Shown in pieces: positions 49,052 through 57,791 of a stretch of 64,000 bases of DNA. The position numbers were made by a program, and so were the translations under genes. Position 1 is the first letter of the stretch. Every line of letters begins with the position of its first letter. Source of the DNA: Pygmaiobacter massiliensis (GTDB lineage Bacteria > Bacillota > Clostridia > Oscillospirales > Ruminococcaceae); contig JALFTI010000004.1 of the NCBI GenBank assembly GCA_022778585.1, forward strand, positions 51,752 to 115,751, written 5' to 3'. The notes under the pieces are model-generated. The model was not told the origin of the DNA. It searched no databases and worked only from the letters and a program-made list of their open reading frames with translations.

Positions 49052-49898
49052 TCGGTTTTGTGGCTGGTATTTTAAATGCCAAAATGATTTTGACACCCTG
49101 GCTGTAATTGCAGCAAAGTATGGGCAAGGGGCAGGGCAGCGCGGCCTGCTTCAGCTGGTTTGCAAAAAGGGAAGCTTTTCTATACCATTTCCTGGCTGCG
49201 CTGCGGCGATTTGCAGCGACACCCCGCAAGGCAGGTTGGGGCAAAACCATTTCAGCCAATATGGCCTGCGGCTTTCGGTAAAAACCAACGACTGTACGGC
49301 CCAGGGCATGGTGCGTTTTGGCCCGCCCTCTTTGCTGCGCTACGACATTATGGGGCCGCTTGGCCTGCTGCCCGGGCTGCAGTGCCGCCACCGGATTATC
49401 AGCATGCGCCACCGGGTGGACGGCGAAATTTGGCTTAACGGCGAGTGCTACCGCTTTGCAAACGGCCTGGGCTACCTGGAAGGAGACCGGGGAAAAGCAT
49501 TTCCCGACTGGTATGTTTGGACCCAAAGCTTTGTGCCGGGCGGTTCGGTTATGCTGGCAGCGGCCCGGGTGCCGGTGGCATGTGCCTATTTTACCGGTAC
49601 CGTAGGGGTGGTGCAGCTGGAAAAGCGCGAATACCGGCTTGCCAGTTATTTGGGGGCGCAGGTGGTAAAACTGGGGCAGGGAGAACTGGTGGTGCGCCAG
49701 CAGAACCTTCAGCTTTCGGTACAATTTGCAAAAAAGCCCCAAATTGCCTTGCAGGCGCCCGACAGCCCAAAAAGCATGGAGCGGGTAATTTGGGAAAGTC
49801 CCCGCTGCGAGGCGCACTATGAGCTGCGTTTGGGAAACCGCGTTTTGCTGGAGTTTGTTTCGCATGACGCTTCGGCGGAATATGAATACCCGGATTGA
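49044..49898 (+). CDS. Tocopherol cyclase-like family protein
   Basis: GLGYLEGDRGKAFPDWYVWTQS motif; RYDIMGPLGLLPGLQCRHRIISMRHRVDGEI; overlaps preceding gene. Confidence 0.75.
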   Translation: MTDRFCGWYFKCQNDFDTLAVIAAKYGQGAGQRGLLQLVCKKGSFSIPFPGCAAAICSDTPQGRLGQNHFSQYGLRLSVKTNDCTAQGMVRFGPPSLLRYDIMGPLGLLPGLQCRHRIISMRHRVDGEIWLNGECYRFANGLGYLEGDRGKAFPDWYVWTQSFVPGGSVMLAAARVPVACAYFTGTVGVVQLEKREYRLASYLGAQVVKLGQGELVVRQQNLQLSVQFAKKPQIALQAPDSPKSMERVIWESPRCEAHYELRLGNRVLLEFVSHDASAEYEYPD

Positions 49899-50135
49899 TG
49901 GCAAAAACGGCTTTTTGTGCAAACGAAAACTGCAAAAAATAATTTTAGCCGGCCTGCTGTCCTAAATGGGGGCCGGTACAACTAAAAACATAAAAAAACA
50001 GATTGCCGCAAAATTGGCCGCAAAAATTTGGGACCGGATTTTGCGGCAAAAATGTGCCGTTTTTTTGTGGATTGTGTGAAGCGGTTGCCGTTTTGCAGTT
50101 TGCCGTGATAGGATGAAAAAAGGAGAGAAAACAGG

Positions 50136-51023
50136 ATGGAACTGCGAGTTTTAAAATATTTTTTGGCCCTGGCGCAGGAACAGAATATTACCCGCGCTGC
50201 TGCGCTGCTTCATCTCACCCAGTTCACCTTGTCCCGGCAGCTTATGCAGCTGGAAAAGGAACTGGGGGTGCAGATGTTTCGGCGCGGGCGCTATAAAATT
50301 ACGCTGACCGAAGAGGGTATGCTTTTGCGCCGCCGCGCCCAGGAACTGGTGGACTTGGAAGAAAAAACAAAAAAAGAACTGCACCGTGCAGAACAATTGC
50401 GCGGAGAAATTGCCATTGGCAGCGGCGATTTAGAGGGAATGGAACTGCTTTCCAGATGGCTTGCCGATTTTCGTGCCTTGCACCCGCAGGTTACCTACCA
50501 AATTTTCAGCGGCAACTCGGACCATATTAAAGAGCGAATCGAGCAGGGAATTTTGGACCTGGGCCTGCTTTTGGAACCGGTGGAAATTGACCGCTATGAA
50601 TCCGTTAGGCTGCCGGTGCGGGAAGAGTGGGGCGTATTGGTGCAAAAGGAAAGCCCGCTGGCACAAAAACAGGCAATTGCGCCCAAAGACCTTTTGGAGG
50701 TACCGCTTATTGTTTCACACCGGCAGATTATTTGGAAAGAGCTGGAACGCTGGTTTGGCAGGTATGCCCGCCAGGTAAAAATTGCTGCCAGCGGAAACCT
50801 GCCGTATAATATGTCGCTTTTGGCAAAGCAGGGTATGGGCGCATTTTTAACCCTGAAGCAGCACTGTAGCTATGAACAGCTGCGCTTTTTGCCGCTTTCG
50901 CCGCCGCTATTTTCCAGCTGTGTGCTGGTTTGGAAGCGGGCCGAACCATTTCCGCGTCCCGTTTCGGCCTTAATTGACTACATAAGCGATTGTATTGCAG
51001 ATACCCCCCAGGAGCATTCATAA
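50136..51023 (+). CDS. LysR family transcriptional regulator
   Basis: MELRVLKYFLALAQEQNITRAAALLHLTQFTLSRQLMQLEKELG. Confidence 0.95.
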   Translation: MELRVLKYFLALAQEQNITRAAALLHLTQFTLSRQLMQLEKELGVQMFRRGRYKITLTEEGMLLRRRAQELVDLEEKTKKELHRAEQLRGEIAIGSGDLEGMELLSRWLADFRALHPQVTYQIFSGNSDHIKERIEQGILDLGLLLEPVEIDRYESVRLPVREEWGVLVQKESPLAQKQAIAPKDLLEVPLIVSHRQIIWKELERWFGRYARQVKIAASGNLPYNMSLLAKQGMGAFLTLKQHCSYEQLRFLPLSPPLFSSCVLVWKRAEPFPRPVSALIDYISDCIADTPQEHS

Positions 51024-51315
51024 AATATTTGCAGGCATTTTTCTTCATTTAAAAGGTTCAGCGCCAAAACAATAAAAATCCCGGTTGGCAGTTTTAAACG
51101 ACGCTTTTCGCTTTTTTACGCCAGTTTTCAGCAAAAAAGGTATTCTGCCGGCTGACAAAAAGCCATATTGGTGCCAACAGGCCGCTTTTCTGGCAGGGTT
51201 AACGCTTAAAACGAAACAAACTGTGTGCAGATAAAGCAAAACGGTAAAAAAGTAATTTTTGCAGAAAATGGCACAAAAAGGGTGGGGGCTTGCCAGCACA
51301 GGCAGCAGATGGTAT

Positions 51316-51347
51316 AATAAATACAAATAAAAATATTTGTATTTATT
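51316..51347. promoter_or_regulatory. 32-bp inverted repeat AATAAATACAAAT-N6-ATTTGTATTTATT, candidate TetR operator
   Basis: Exact 13-bp arms, overlapping a TATAAT at 51313-51318, 45 bp upstream of the tetR start. Confidence 0.7.
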
Positions 51348-51392
51348 TTGTGTTTGTTGTGGCAGCGTATAAACAGCAAAGGGGGGGGCCAA

Positions 51393-52028
51393 ATGCCCAA
51401 GGTAGCGTATTCGGAACAGGAACGGGCGCAGATTCGCAAGGCATTGCTGGAAACGGCCCTGGAGCTAATGGCAAAACAGGGCATTCAGCATACCACCGTG
51501 GAACAGATATACCGGCAGGTGGGAATTTCCCGCAGTTTTTTCTATTCGTTTTTTGCCACCAAGGAAGATTTAATTGTGGAAATGCTGTATTTGCAGCAGC
51601 CTCATGTTTTGGCCTATGCCCGCCAACTGGTCAGTGATCCCCAAAAAAGCTGGAAAGAGGCCGTTCGGCAGTTTTTGGTTGCCTGCTGTTATGGGGAAAA
51701 AAACAAAATTGCGGTTTTAACCTTGCAGGAACAGCAGATGCTGTTCAGACGGCTAAGCCGGGAAAATTACCAGCTGTTTCGGCAAAAACAGCTGCTTTTG
51801 TTCCAAAATTTGTTGGAATGCTTTGGCATTCTTCCCAGCTTTCAGCGGGTTGCCCTTTTTACCAATCTCAGCCTGGCGGTTATGGTTGTTAGGCGGGCCA
51901 TACCCGATACCCTGCCGCTTTTTATTCCACAGGCGGCCGATGAAACTGCCGCGTTTCAGATTGACGCGATTGTGAACTGCCTGGAGCAGATGAGACAACA
52001 GGACCTTTTGCAAAGTAAGCCAAAATAG
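51393..52028 (+). CDS. TetR/AcrR family transcriptional regulator
   Basis: IRKALLETALELMAKQGIQHTTVEQIYRQVGISRSFFYSFFATKEDLI. Confidence 0.93.
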   Translation: MPKVAYSEQERAQIRKALLETALELMAKQGIQHTTVEQIYRQVGISRSFFYSFFATKEDLIVEMLYLQQPHVLAYARQLVSDPQKSWKEAVRQFLVACCYGEKNKIAVLTLQEQQMLFRRLSRENYQLFRQKQLLLFQNLLECFGILPSFQRVALFTNLSLAVMVVRRAIPDTLPLFIPQAADETAAFQIDAIVNCLEQMRQQDLLQSKPK

Positions 52029-52035
52029 CGCGGTA

Positions 52036-52096
52036 AAAAACCCGCCCCAAGGGCGCGATTTTTCGTGTTCAGACAGGACGGGTTTTCTTTTTGATA
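52036..52096 (+). terminator. Terminator candidate
   Basis: AAAAACCCGCCCC...GGACGGGTTTTCTTTTT. Confidence 0.5.
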
Positions 52097-52270
52097 AAAT
52101 AAAGACAAATTTTAAAAAATGTTTTTAATGCGCAGTTGTGCCGGCGGTATTTTGCGGGCAAGGGTGTAAAGCGCTTTTACAGTTTGGCACACAAAAATGT
52201 CTGATTTTGCTGTTTGTAGGTTGGAAAAACAGTAAGTAAGTAAAATGGCAAAGCGCTGTTTATTGAAATG

Positions 52271-52298
52271 TGTTTGAACGGCAAAAGCCGTTCAAACA
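52271..52298. promoter_or_regulatory. Perfect 12-bp-stem hairpin TGTTTGAACGGC-AAAA-GCCGTTCAAACA
   Basis: Exact inverted repeat in the leader of the downstream gene, no U-tract on either strand. Confidence 0.5.
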
Positions 52299-52331
52299 AA
52301 AAATGTATTTTAACAGTAGGGAGGAAGAAAA

Positions 52332-52818
52332 AATGGGATTATTTGCAAAACTGTTTAACGGGCCGGAGCTGGACCAGGCAAAAAGCGATGCCAATGCCAA
52401 AAAAATGCGCGCATTATTTGACCAGGTAGTAGAGGAAGGAGAAAGCTACCGGCTGATTTTTGGGTATACCGAAGATGTTTCCCGTTTTAATTACGGGTTT
52501 TGCCATGGCAGCAAAACAAAAATCGGCAACCTGATCGTGGGGCGGAATGAAGCGAACAAAACCATTGTGGTGGTGCCCACTGTGCCGGACCTGTCCGGCT
52601 GAGGAGACTCTGTCTATTACCGCAGAGCCGATATTTTGAAAGCCTACCGCAACAAATATCCGACCGATGCATTCGTCATTTATCCCGACCGCAAAGGCTA
52701 TATTGCCATTAATGCCTGCGACTGGATTGCGGACGAAAGTTTGTATGTATATGTGTCCCAGGAAGAGCCGCTGCAGGCTTTTACCGACTTTTTCCTGAAC
52801 CAGTTTGCCAAAAAGTGA
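52332..52818 (+). pseudogene. Conserved-looking small protein interrupted by in-frame TGA (52600-52602)
   Basis: MGLFAKLFNGPEL...VVVPTVPDLSG(TGA)GDSVYYRRADILKAYRNKYPTDAFVIYPDRKGYIAI...; both halves in one frame and protein-like. Confidence 0.6.
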
Positions 52819-52826
52819 GGCTCGGT

Positions 52827-53003
52827 ATGTCTTTTGGGGCAATAGCGGCGTTTTTAGTGGTTTTGTTCGTTACATTTGTGTGGGGAAATTTGTGGTTTCA
52901 CCTGGTGGAAGCGGTAATAGCGCGGGTGAAACGGCTGCTTTTAGGACCAAAACAGCCTTCCACCTGGCACTTATTGGATGAACAGGAGGAAAAGGAAAAC
53001 TGA
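52827..53003 (+). CDS. Small single-TM protein
   Basis: MSFGAIAAFLVVLFVTFVWGNLWFHLVEAVIARVKRLLL; directly follows the interrupted gene. Confidence 0.5.
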   Translation: MSFGAIAAFLVVLFVTFVWGNLWFHLVEAVIARVKRLLLGPKQPSTWHLLDEQEEKEN

Positions 53004-53225
53004 GGTATCAGCTTTCGTACCCGGTTGTCTGCGGCCTGCAGTAGAAAGCGCACTTACCAAAACGGCGCCCAAAGCAAAATGAGCCGATTTGCATAACAAA
53101 AAGCGCAGCCTGGCAGTGCCAAAGCCTGTTTTCAGCCGTAAAAAGGGTGGAAGCTTTTGCAGATGGGTCAGAACCGACTTTTGGGGTACCGGGCGTTTTA
53201 CCCTAAACTTGGGTGCAGAAGGTAC

Positions 53226-53270
53226 AAAAAGGGGCAAAGCAAGCCTTTTAAGGCTTGCTTTGCCCCTTTA
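53226..53270. terminator. Long terminator-type inverted repeat
   Basis: AAAAAGGGGCAAAGCAAGCC-TTTTAA-GGCTTGCTTTGCCCCTTT. Confidence 0.85.
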
Positions 53271-53385
53271 AAAGTTTGCGCGATAAAACCCAAATGGCGA
53301 AATCGGTGTTTTTAATGCACCATCGGCTTTTTTAGCCGATGGCATTTCAAAATGAAAAAGAAAGATTGCGGCAAATCTTTCGGCT

Positions 53386-54570
53386 TTAGTCAAAAACAGT
53401 CAGGGCACGGTTAAAATCATCAATTAAATCTTCGGCGTCTTCCAGCCCGACCGATACGCGGAACATGCCGGGGGTAATGCCCAAAGCCCGGCGTTCGGCG
53501 TCCGGCACAGAATGGTGAGACGAAGTACAGGGATGACTGAGGGTGGTGCGCAGACCGCCCAATGTCATAGCATAGTGGGAAAGAGACAGCTTTTCCAAGA
53601 ACAGGTCAAACTTTTGGTCATTTTCCGGCACAATAAAGCTGAGCATGGGACTGCCGCCCTTTTGGCCAAACAGCTGCATAGCCAACTGCTTTTCGCTGTT
53701 TTGTGCCACCGAAGGGTGAAAAACAGCTTCTACATGGGGGTTTTGCGCCAAAGCGGCAGCCAGCCGAACGGCGTTTTCGGTTTGTTTTTCAATCCGCAGA
53801 ACCGCGGTTTGCAGGCCGCGGAAAATCATCCAGCTGTCGTAAGGGCTGATGGGAGTGCCCGAAACCTTGCCTATAAAGCTTATTTTTTCCACCAGCTGCC
53901 GGCAGCCGGATGCACTGCCGCCCAAAGCATCGCTGTGGCCATTGAGAAATTTTGTTAAGCTGTTAATGCTTACATCGGCTCCAAAGGCAAGCGGCTTAAT
54001 GTTAACCGGGGTGGTGAAGGTGTTGTCTACCACCAAAAAGGCACCTGCCTGGTGGGCAATTTCGGCCAGCGCTTTCAGGTCCACCAGCTGAATGCAGGGG
54101 TTGGAGGCAACTTCTGTATATACCACCCGGGTATTCTTTCGCATATGCGCGCGGACTTGGTTTAGATCGGAAAAATCCACAAGGTCTGCCTCAATCTGAT
54201 AAAAAGGCAAAACCTGGGTCATGATTTCGTAGGTTTCGCCATATATGCTTTTGTTGCACAGCACATGGTCGCCAGCCTTTAAAAGGGCAAACAAAGTGGA
54301 AAAAATAGCGCCCATGCCCGACGAGGCGATAAAGCTGTCTTCACTGCCTTCCAAAAGAGAAATGGCGTCGGCCAGCACCCGCCGGTTGGGGTTGCGGGTG
54401 CGAACATAAGTGAATTGTTTTTCCGCATAAGCCTGCCGGACATCGGTCATGTTTTTTTGGCTGAAGGCCGCGGTGGCAAATAGCGGAAAGGTTTCGGGAA
54501 TCAGGCTCATGCCGGAAATGGTGCGTTCGCTGTGCAGAAGATTGGTGTTTTCGGAATATTCAAAATTCAT
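53386..54570 (-). CDS. PLP-dependent trans-sulfuration enzyme (cystathionine gamma-synthase / methionine gamma-lyase type)
   Basis: YVRTRNPNRRVLADAISLLEGSEDSFIASSGMGAI; DVSINSLTKFLNGHSDALGG PLP-Lys region. Confidence 0.92.
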   Translation of the reverse strand: MNFEYSENTNLLHSERTISGMSLIPETFPLFATAAFSQKNMTDVRQAYAEKQFTYVRTRNPNRRVLADAISLLEGSEDSFIASSGMGAIFSTLFALLKAGDHVLCNKSIYGETYEIMTQVLPFYQIEADLVDFSDLNQVRAHMRKNTRVVYTEVASNPCIQLVDLKALAEIAHQAGAFLVVDNTFTTPVNIKPLAFGADVSINSLTKFLNGHSDALGGSASGCRQLVEKISFIGKVSGTPISPYDSWMIFRGLQTAVLRIEKQTENAVRLAAALAQNPHVEAVFHPSVAQNSEKQLAMQLFGQKGGSPMLSFIVPENDQKFDLFLEKLSLSHYAMTLGGLRTTLSHPCTSSHHSVPDAERRALGITPGMFRVSVGLEDAEDLIDDFNRALTVFD

Positions 54571-54744
54571 TGCTTTTGCCTCCCTAGCGGTTTTGGGCCC
54601 TATACCCGGGGCCTTTTTTTTCAGCATAAACTCTTTACCAGATAGAGAGTCAAATTGGCAGGCTGCACAAAATTTACCGCTATGCGTTGTGGCAACAGTG
54701 GAAAAGAAGCGGCTGCGGTTTGTGCGGAAAGGACGGCAGGGCGC

Positions 54745-55567
54745 TTAGGTTTGTTCCAAAACAGCCGGCTGGAAAAAAAGCTGAACTTCATAGCTGCACT
54801 GGTCAAACCGGAATAAGCTGTTTTCGTACTCGTCCGCAATGATAAATGGGGGCAGCGGGTGGTCTTTAAAAAAGTGCCGGAAAATTTCGCAGGACCAGTC
54901 GCCCAGCAGAATTTGGCTGAAAAAACAGATATAGTACCCCGCAGGAAACTTTTGAATATGCAGGTCGGCTGGGTGGTTTGGCGCGTTTAAGTAGATGCCA
55001 TACCGGAAAGGCCGCAGTTTATCGGAAAAAAAAGGCCTCGGTCTGGTATAAGGTTACAAACTGCCGGCGATAAGAAAGCTGCTTATAGGGCGCCTTGTTT
55101 TTATGAAGATAAAGCTGTTCGTTGATTTGTTCCTTGCTGTTTGTATGGGTGCGGTCCACAAGAAAGGCGGCGCGCTCGGGAAAATATTTGATATACGGGG
55201 TTTTGGGAGCCGGCCCATTTTGGGTTTGGGTAAAAAAACGGTGGTACCAGCGAATATTTTCCAAAAGGGCCTGTTTGTCCTGAATTTCCTCAAGGGTTTG
55301 CGCTTCCAACTGTTTTAGCCGTTGGGCAACGGCGCTGACCGAATCTTTTTCGTATAGGTCTTTGATTTCGGCCAGCGAAAAGCCTAGCTGCTGCAGATAT
55401 TTCAGCCGGTCGATGGGACTGAAGGCGGTACTGTCGTAATAGCGGTAGCCGGTTTCGGGGTTGATATAGCAGGGCGCAATAAGACCCATGTCGGAATACA
55501 GCCGCAGGGTTTGCACGGATATGCCCATAATAGCGGCCATTTCGCCGATGGTGTACTTCCGGCTCAT
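54745..55567 (-). pseudogene. MerR family regulator with effector-like C-terminal domain; frameshift at an 8-nt homopolymer
   Basis: MSRKYTIGEMAAIMGISVQTLRLYSDMGLI HTH; frame breaks at A8 (plus strand 55026-55033); shifted frame continues SDKLRPFRYGIYLNAPNHPADLHIQKFPAGYYICFFSQILLGDWSCEIFRHFF... Confidence 0.8.
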
Positions 55568-55710
55568 ACTGTGCCTCCTTTCTATCAGGTGAAATAAAAG
55601 GATAAAGCGTTTATTGAAAAACTGCAAAAACAGATTTTGTCAAGGCTACTCTTTACTCGCCCCGCCTTGCCCAAAGTGCAGTACCGGGTGCGAAAAACAG
55701 CCTTTCAAAC

Positions 55711-55930
55711 ATTATACCACTTTAAACCATCCAGGCGGATATTGGCCAGAGCCTTTGGATAGCCCAAGGGGCGAAAGGCCTGCATAAGAATAAAAGTATA
55801 GCAGCCATTCTGCAGTTATTATACCATGCAGGCGGCGCCGGCATGGTATAAACTGGCGTGGTTTTCGGTTGTCCCCAAAGGGGCGCGAAAGCCGGCATAA
55901 AATAAAAAAGTGCAATAGCCGCAGGAGCCA
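55711..55930. repeat. Imperfect tandem duplication, two units of about 107 bp
   Basis: ATTATACCA... at 55711 and 55818; CCCAAGGGGCGAAAGGCCTGCATAAGAATAAAAG vs CCCAAAGGGGCGCGAAAGCCGGCATAAAATAAAAAAG. Confidence 0.5.
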
Positions 55931-56255
55931 TGATACGGAGAAGAAAAGGGGAAAAAAGATGCCTTTCAGTAAAAAGCGCGTTTTTCCAGTTGGAAAACCC
56001 CGGCAAAACCTGTGTTTGGAAGGTTTTATATGGAAGCATATAGGGGCAAAACACAGCGGTTGTCAGCCTGGGGCGGATATGGTATCATAAACAGGCAAAT
56101 AAAACCGGCTGTGCGCCTGCCTGGCAGGGCGGGAAAAGCTTTGTGCAGCGATTGTTAAAAGGTGCAAAGCGCAAAAACATTGTTTTATACAGCGGCCGGG
56201 GCATTTGGGGCGCGCCGGCATTGGCGGTGCGGCAAAAGAAAGGTGTGGTTTTATC

Positions 56256-57584
56256 ATGTTGCAGAATCCCAACAGGGACTCCTGGGGGTCCAAATGGGGG
56301 TTTATTCTGGCCTGTATTGGTTCTGCGGTGGGAATGGGCAATATTTGGCTGTTTCCGGCCCGGGTTTCTAAGTATGGCGGCGCTACCTTTTTAATTCCCT
56401 ACCTGATTTTTGTGCTGTTAATTGGCTCTACCGGAGTGGTGGGGGAGATGGCTTTTGGCCGTGCGACCCGTTCGGGGCCAATGCATGCTTTTGGGCAGGC
56501 AACTAAAATGCGGTTTGGTACCGACCGGCCGGGCAAGCTTTTGGGGCTGATTCCGGTAGCCGGTTCGCTGGCGATGGCTATTGGGTATTCGGTGGTGACC
56601 GGCTGGATTTTTAAATATACAGCACAGTCGCTTTCGGGTGCGCTGAGCGCGCTGCAGGGAGCTGATGCCTTCAGCGCAAATTTTGGGGCGGCAGCATCCG
56701 GCAATTTGTTCTGGCAGGTAACCGGAATGGTCATTACCATTCTGATTATGGCATTTGGCGTGGGCAAGGGTATTGAGAAAGCCAACAAGGTAATGACCCC
56801 GCTGTTTTTTCTGTTATTTGTGGGGCTTGCGGTTTATCTTTTGCTACTGCCCGGTTCGCAGGCGGGCTACCAGTACATTTTTGTGCTGGACCCGGCCGGG
56901 CTTGCCGACCCGTGGGTTTGGGTTTATGCTTTGGGGCAGGCCTTCTTCTCTTTGTCCATAGCCGGCAACGGCACCCTTATTTACGGCTCTTATCTCAGCA
57001 AAAATTCCGATGTGCCCGCCGATGCGCGCATGGTGGCAGTGTTTGATACCTGTGCGGCCCTTTTGGCGGCGCTGGTTATTATTCCTGCCATGGCGGTGGC
57101 AGGCCAGCAGCTTGACGCCAGCGGCCCGGGCCTTATGTTTATCTACCTGCCAAATGTAATTGCGGCAATTCCGGGTAGCCGGGTTATTCTTTCGGTGTTT
57201 TTCCTTGCGGTAACCTTTGCCGCGCTTACCTCGCTGGTCAATTTGTTCGAAGCGCCGACCGCCACTTTACAGGAGCTTTTCGGCCTCAAACGCCCGGCAG
57301 CGGTGGGAATCATCGGTGCAGTTGGCATTGGGGTGGGGCTTGTTATTGCGCCCATTGTTTCCCAGTGGATGGATGTTTGTTCCATTTATATCTGTCCCAT
57401 TGGTGCATTTTTGGCTGCGGTTATGTTCTTTTGGGTATGCAAAAAGGAATATGTGCTGCACGAGGTTAATTTGGCGCGCACCAAACCCCTGGGCCGCTGG
57501 TTTTACCCCATGGCAAAATATGTGTTTTGCGGTGTTACCCTGCTGGTTTTGATATTGGGCGCAGTAAAGGGCGGAATTGGCTGA
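56256..57584 (+). CDS. Sodium-dependent transporter, NSS/SNF family
   Basis: DSWGSKWGFILACIGSAVGMGNIWLFPARVSKYGGATFLIPYL; about 11-12 TM. Confidence 0.95.
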   Translation: MLQNPNRDSWGSKWGFILACIGSAVGMGNIWLFPARVSKYGGATFLIPYLIFVLLIGSTGVVGEMAFGRATRSGPMHAFGQATKMRFGTDRPGKLLGLIPVAGSLAMAIGYSVVTGWIFKYTAQSLSGALSALQGADAFSANFGAAASGNLFWQVTGMVITILIMAFGVGKGIEKANKVMTPLFFLLFVGLAVYLLLLPGSQAGYQYIFVLDPAGLADPWVWVYALGQAFFSLSIAGNGTLIYGSYLSKNSDVPADARMVAVFDTCAALLAALVIIPAMAVAGQQLDASGPGLMFIYLPNVIAAIPGSRVILSVFFLAVTFAALTSLVNLFEAPTATLQELFGLKRPAAVGIIGAVGIGVGLVIAPIVSQWMDVCSIYICPIGAFLAAVMFFWVCKKEYVLHEVNLARTKPLGRWFYPMAKYVFCGVTLLVLILGAVKGGIG

Positions 57585-57607
57585 TAAAATAAGGATCATT
57601 TATAAAA

Positions 57608-57646
57608 AAGTCCTGCAAAGCTTATGGCCTTGCAGGACTTTTTGCT
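57608..57646 (+). terminator. Intrinsic terminator
   Basis: AAAAAGTCCTGCAAAGC...GCCTTGCAGGACTTTTT. Confidence 0.85.
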
Positions 57647-57791
57647 AAAAAGCGTGAATCTGTTTTTTGTTTGGCTGTGGGCACAAAAAACAAGGGCCGC
57701 ATTGCCCCAAAGTTTTGGGGCAGAGACTTATATAAAAACAAAGTGTAAGGCAAAACAAAAACACATATTTGGAAAAGCGCCTTTGCACTTA

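Noticed and set aside
48735-49922. 395-aa minus-strand ORF opposite the Rieske/tocopherol cyclase genes
   Set aside because: Antisense to two overlapping, clearly recognisable CDS
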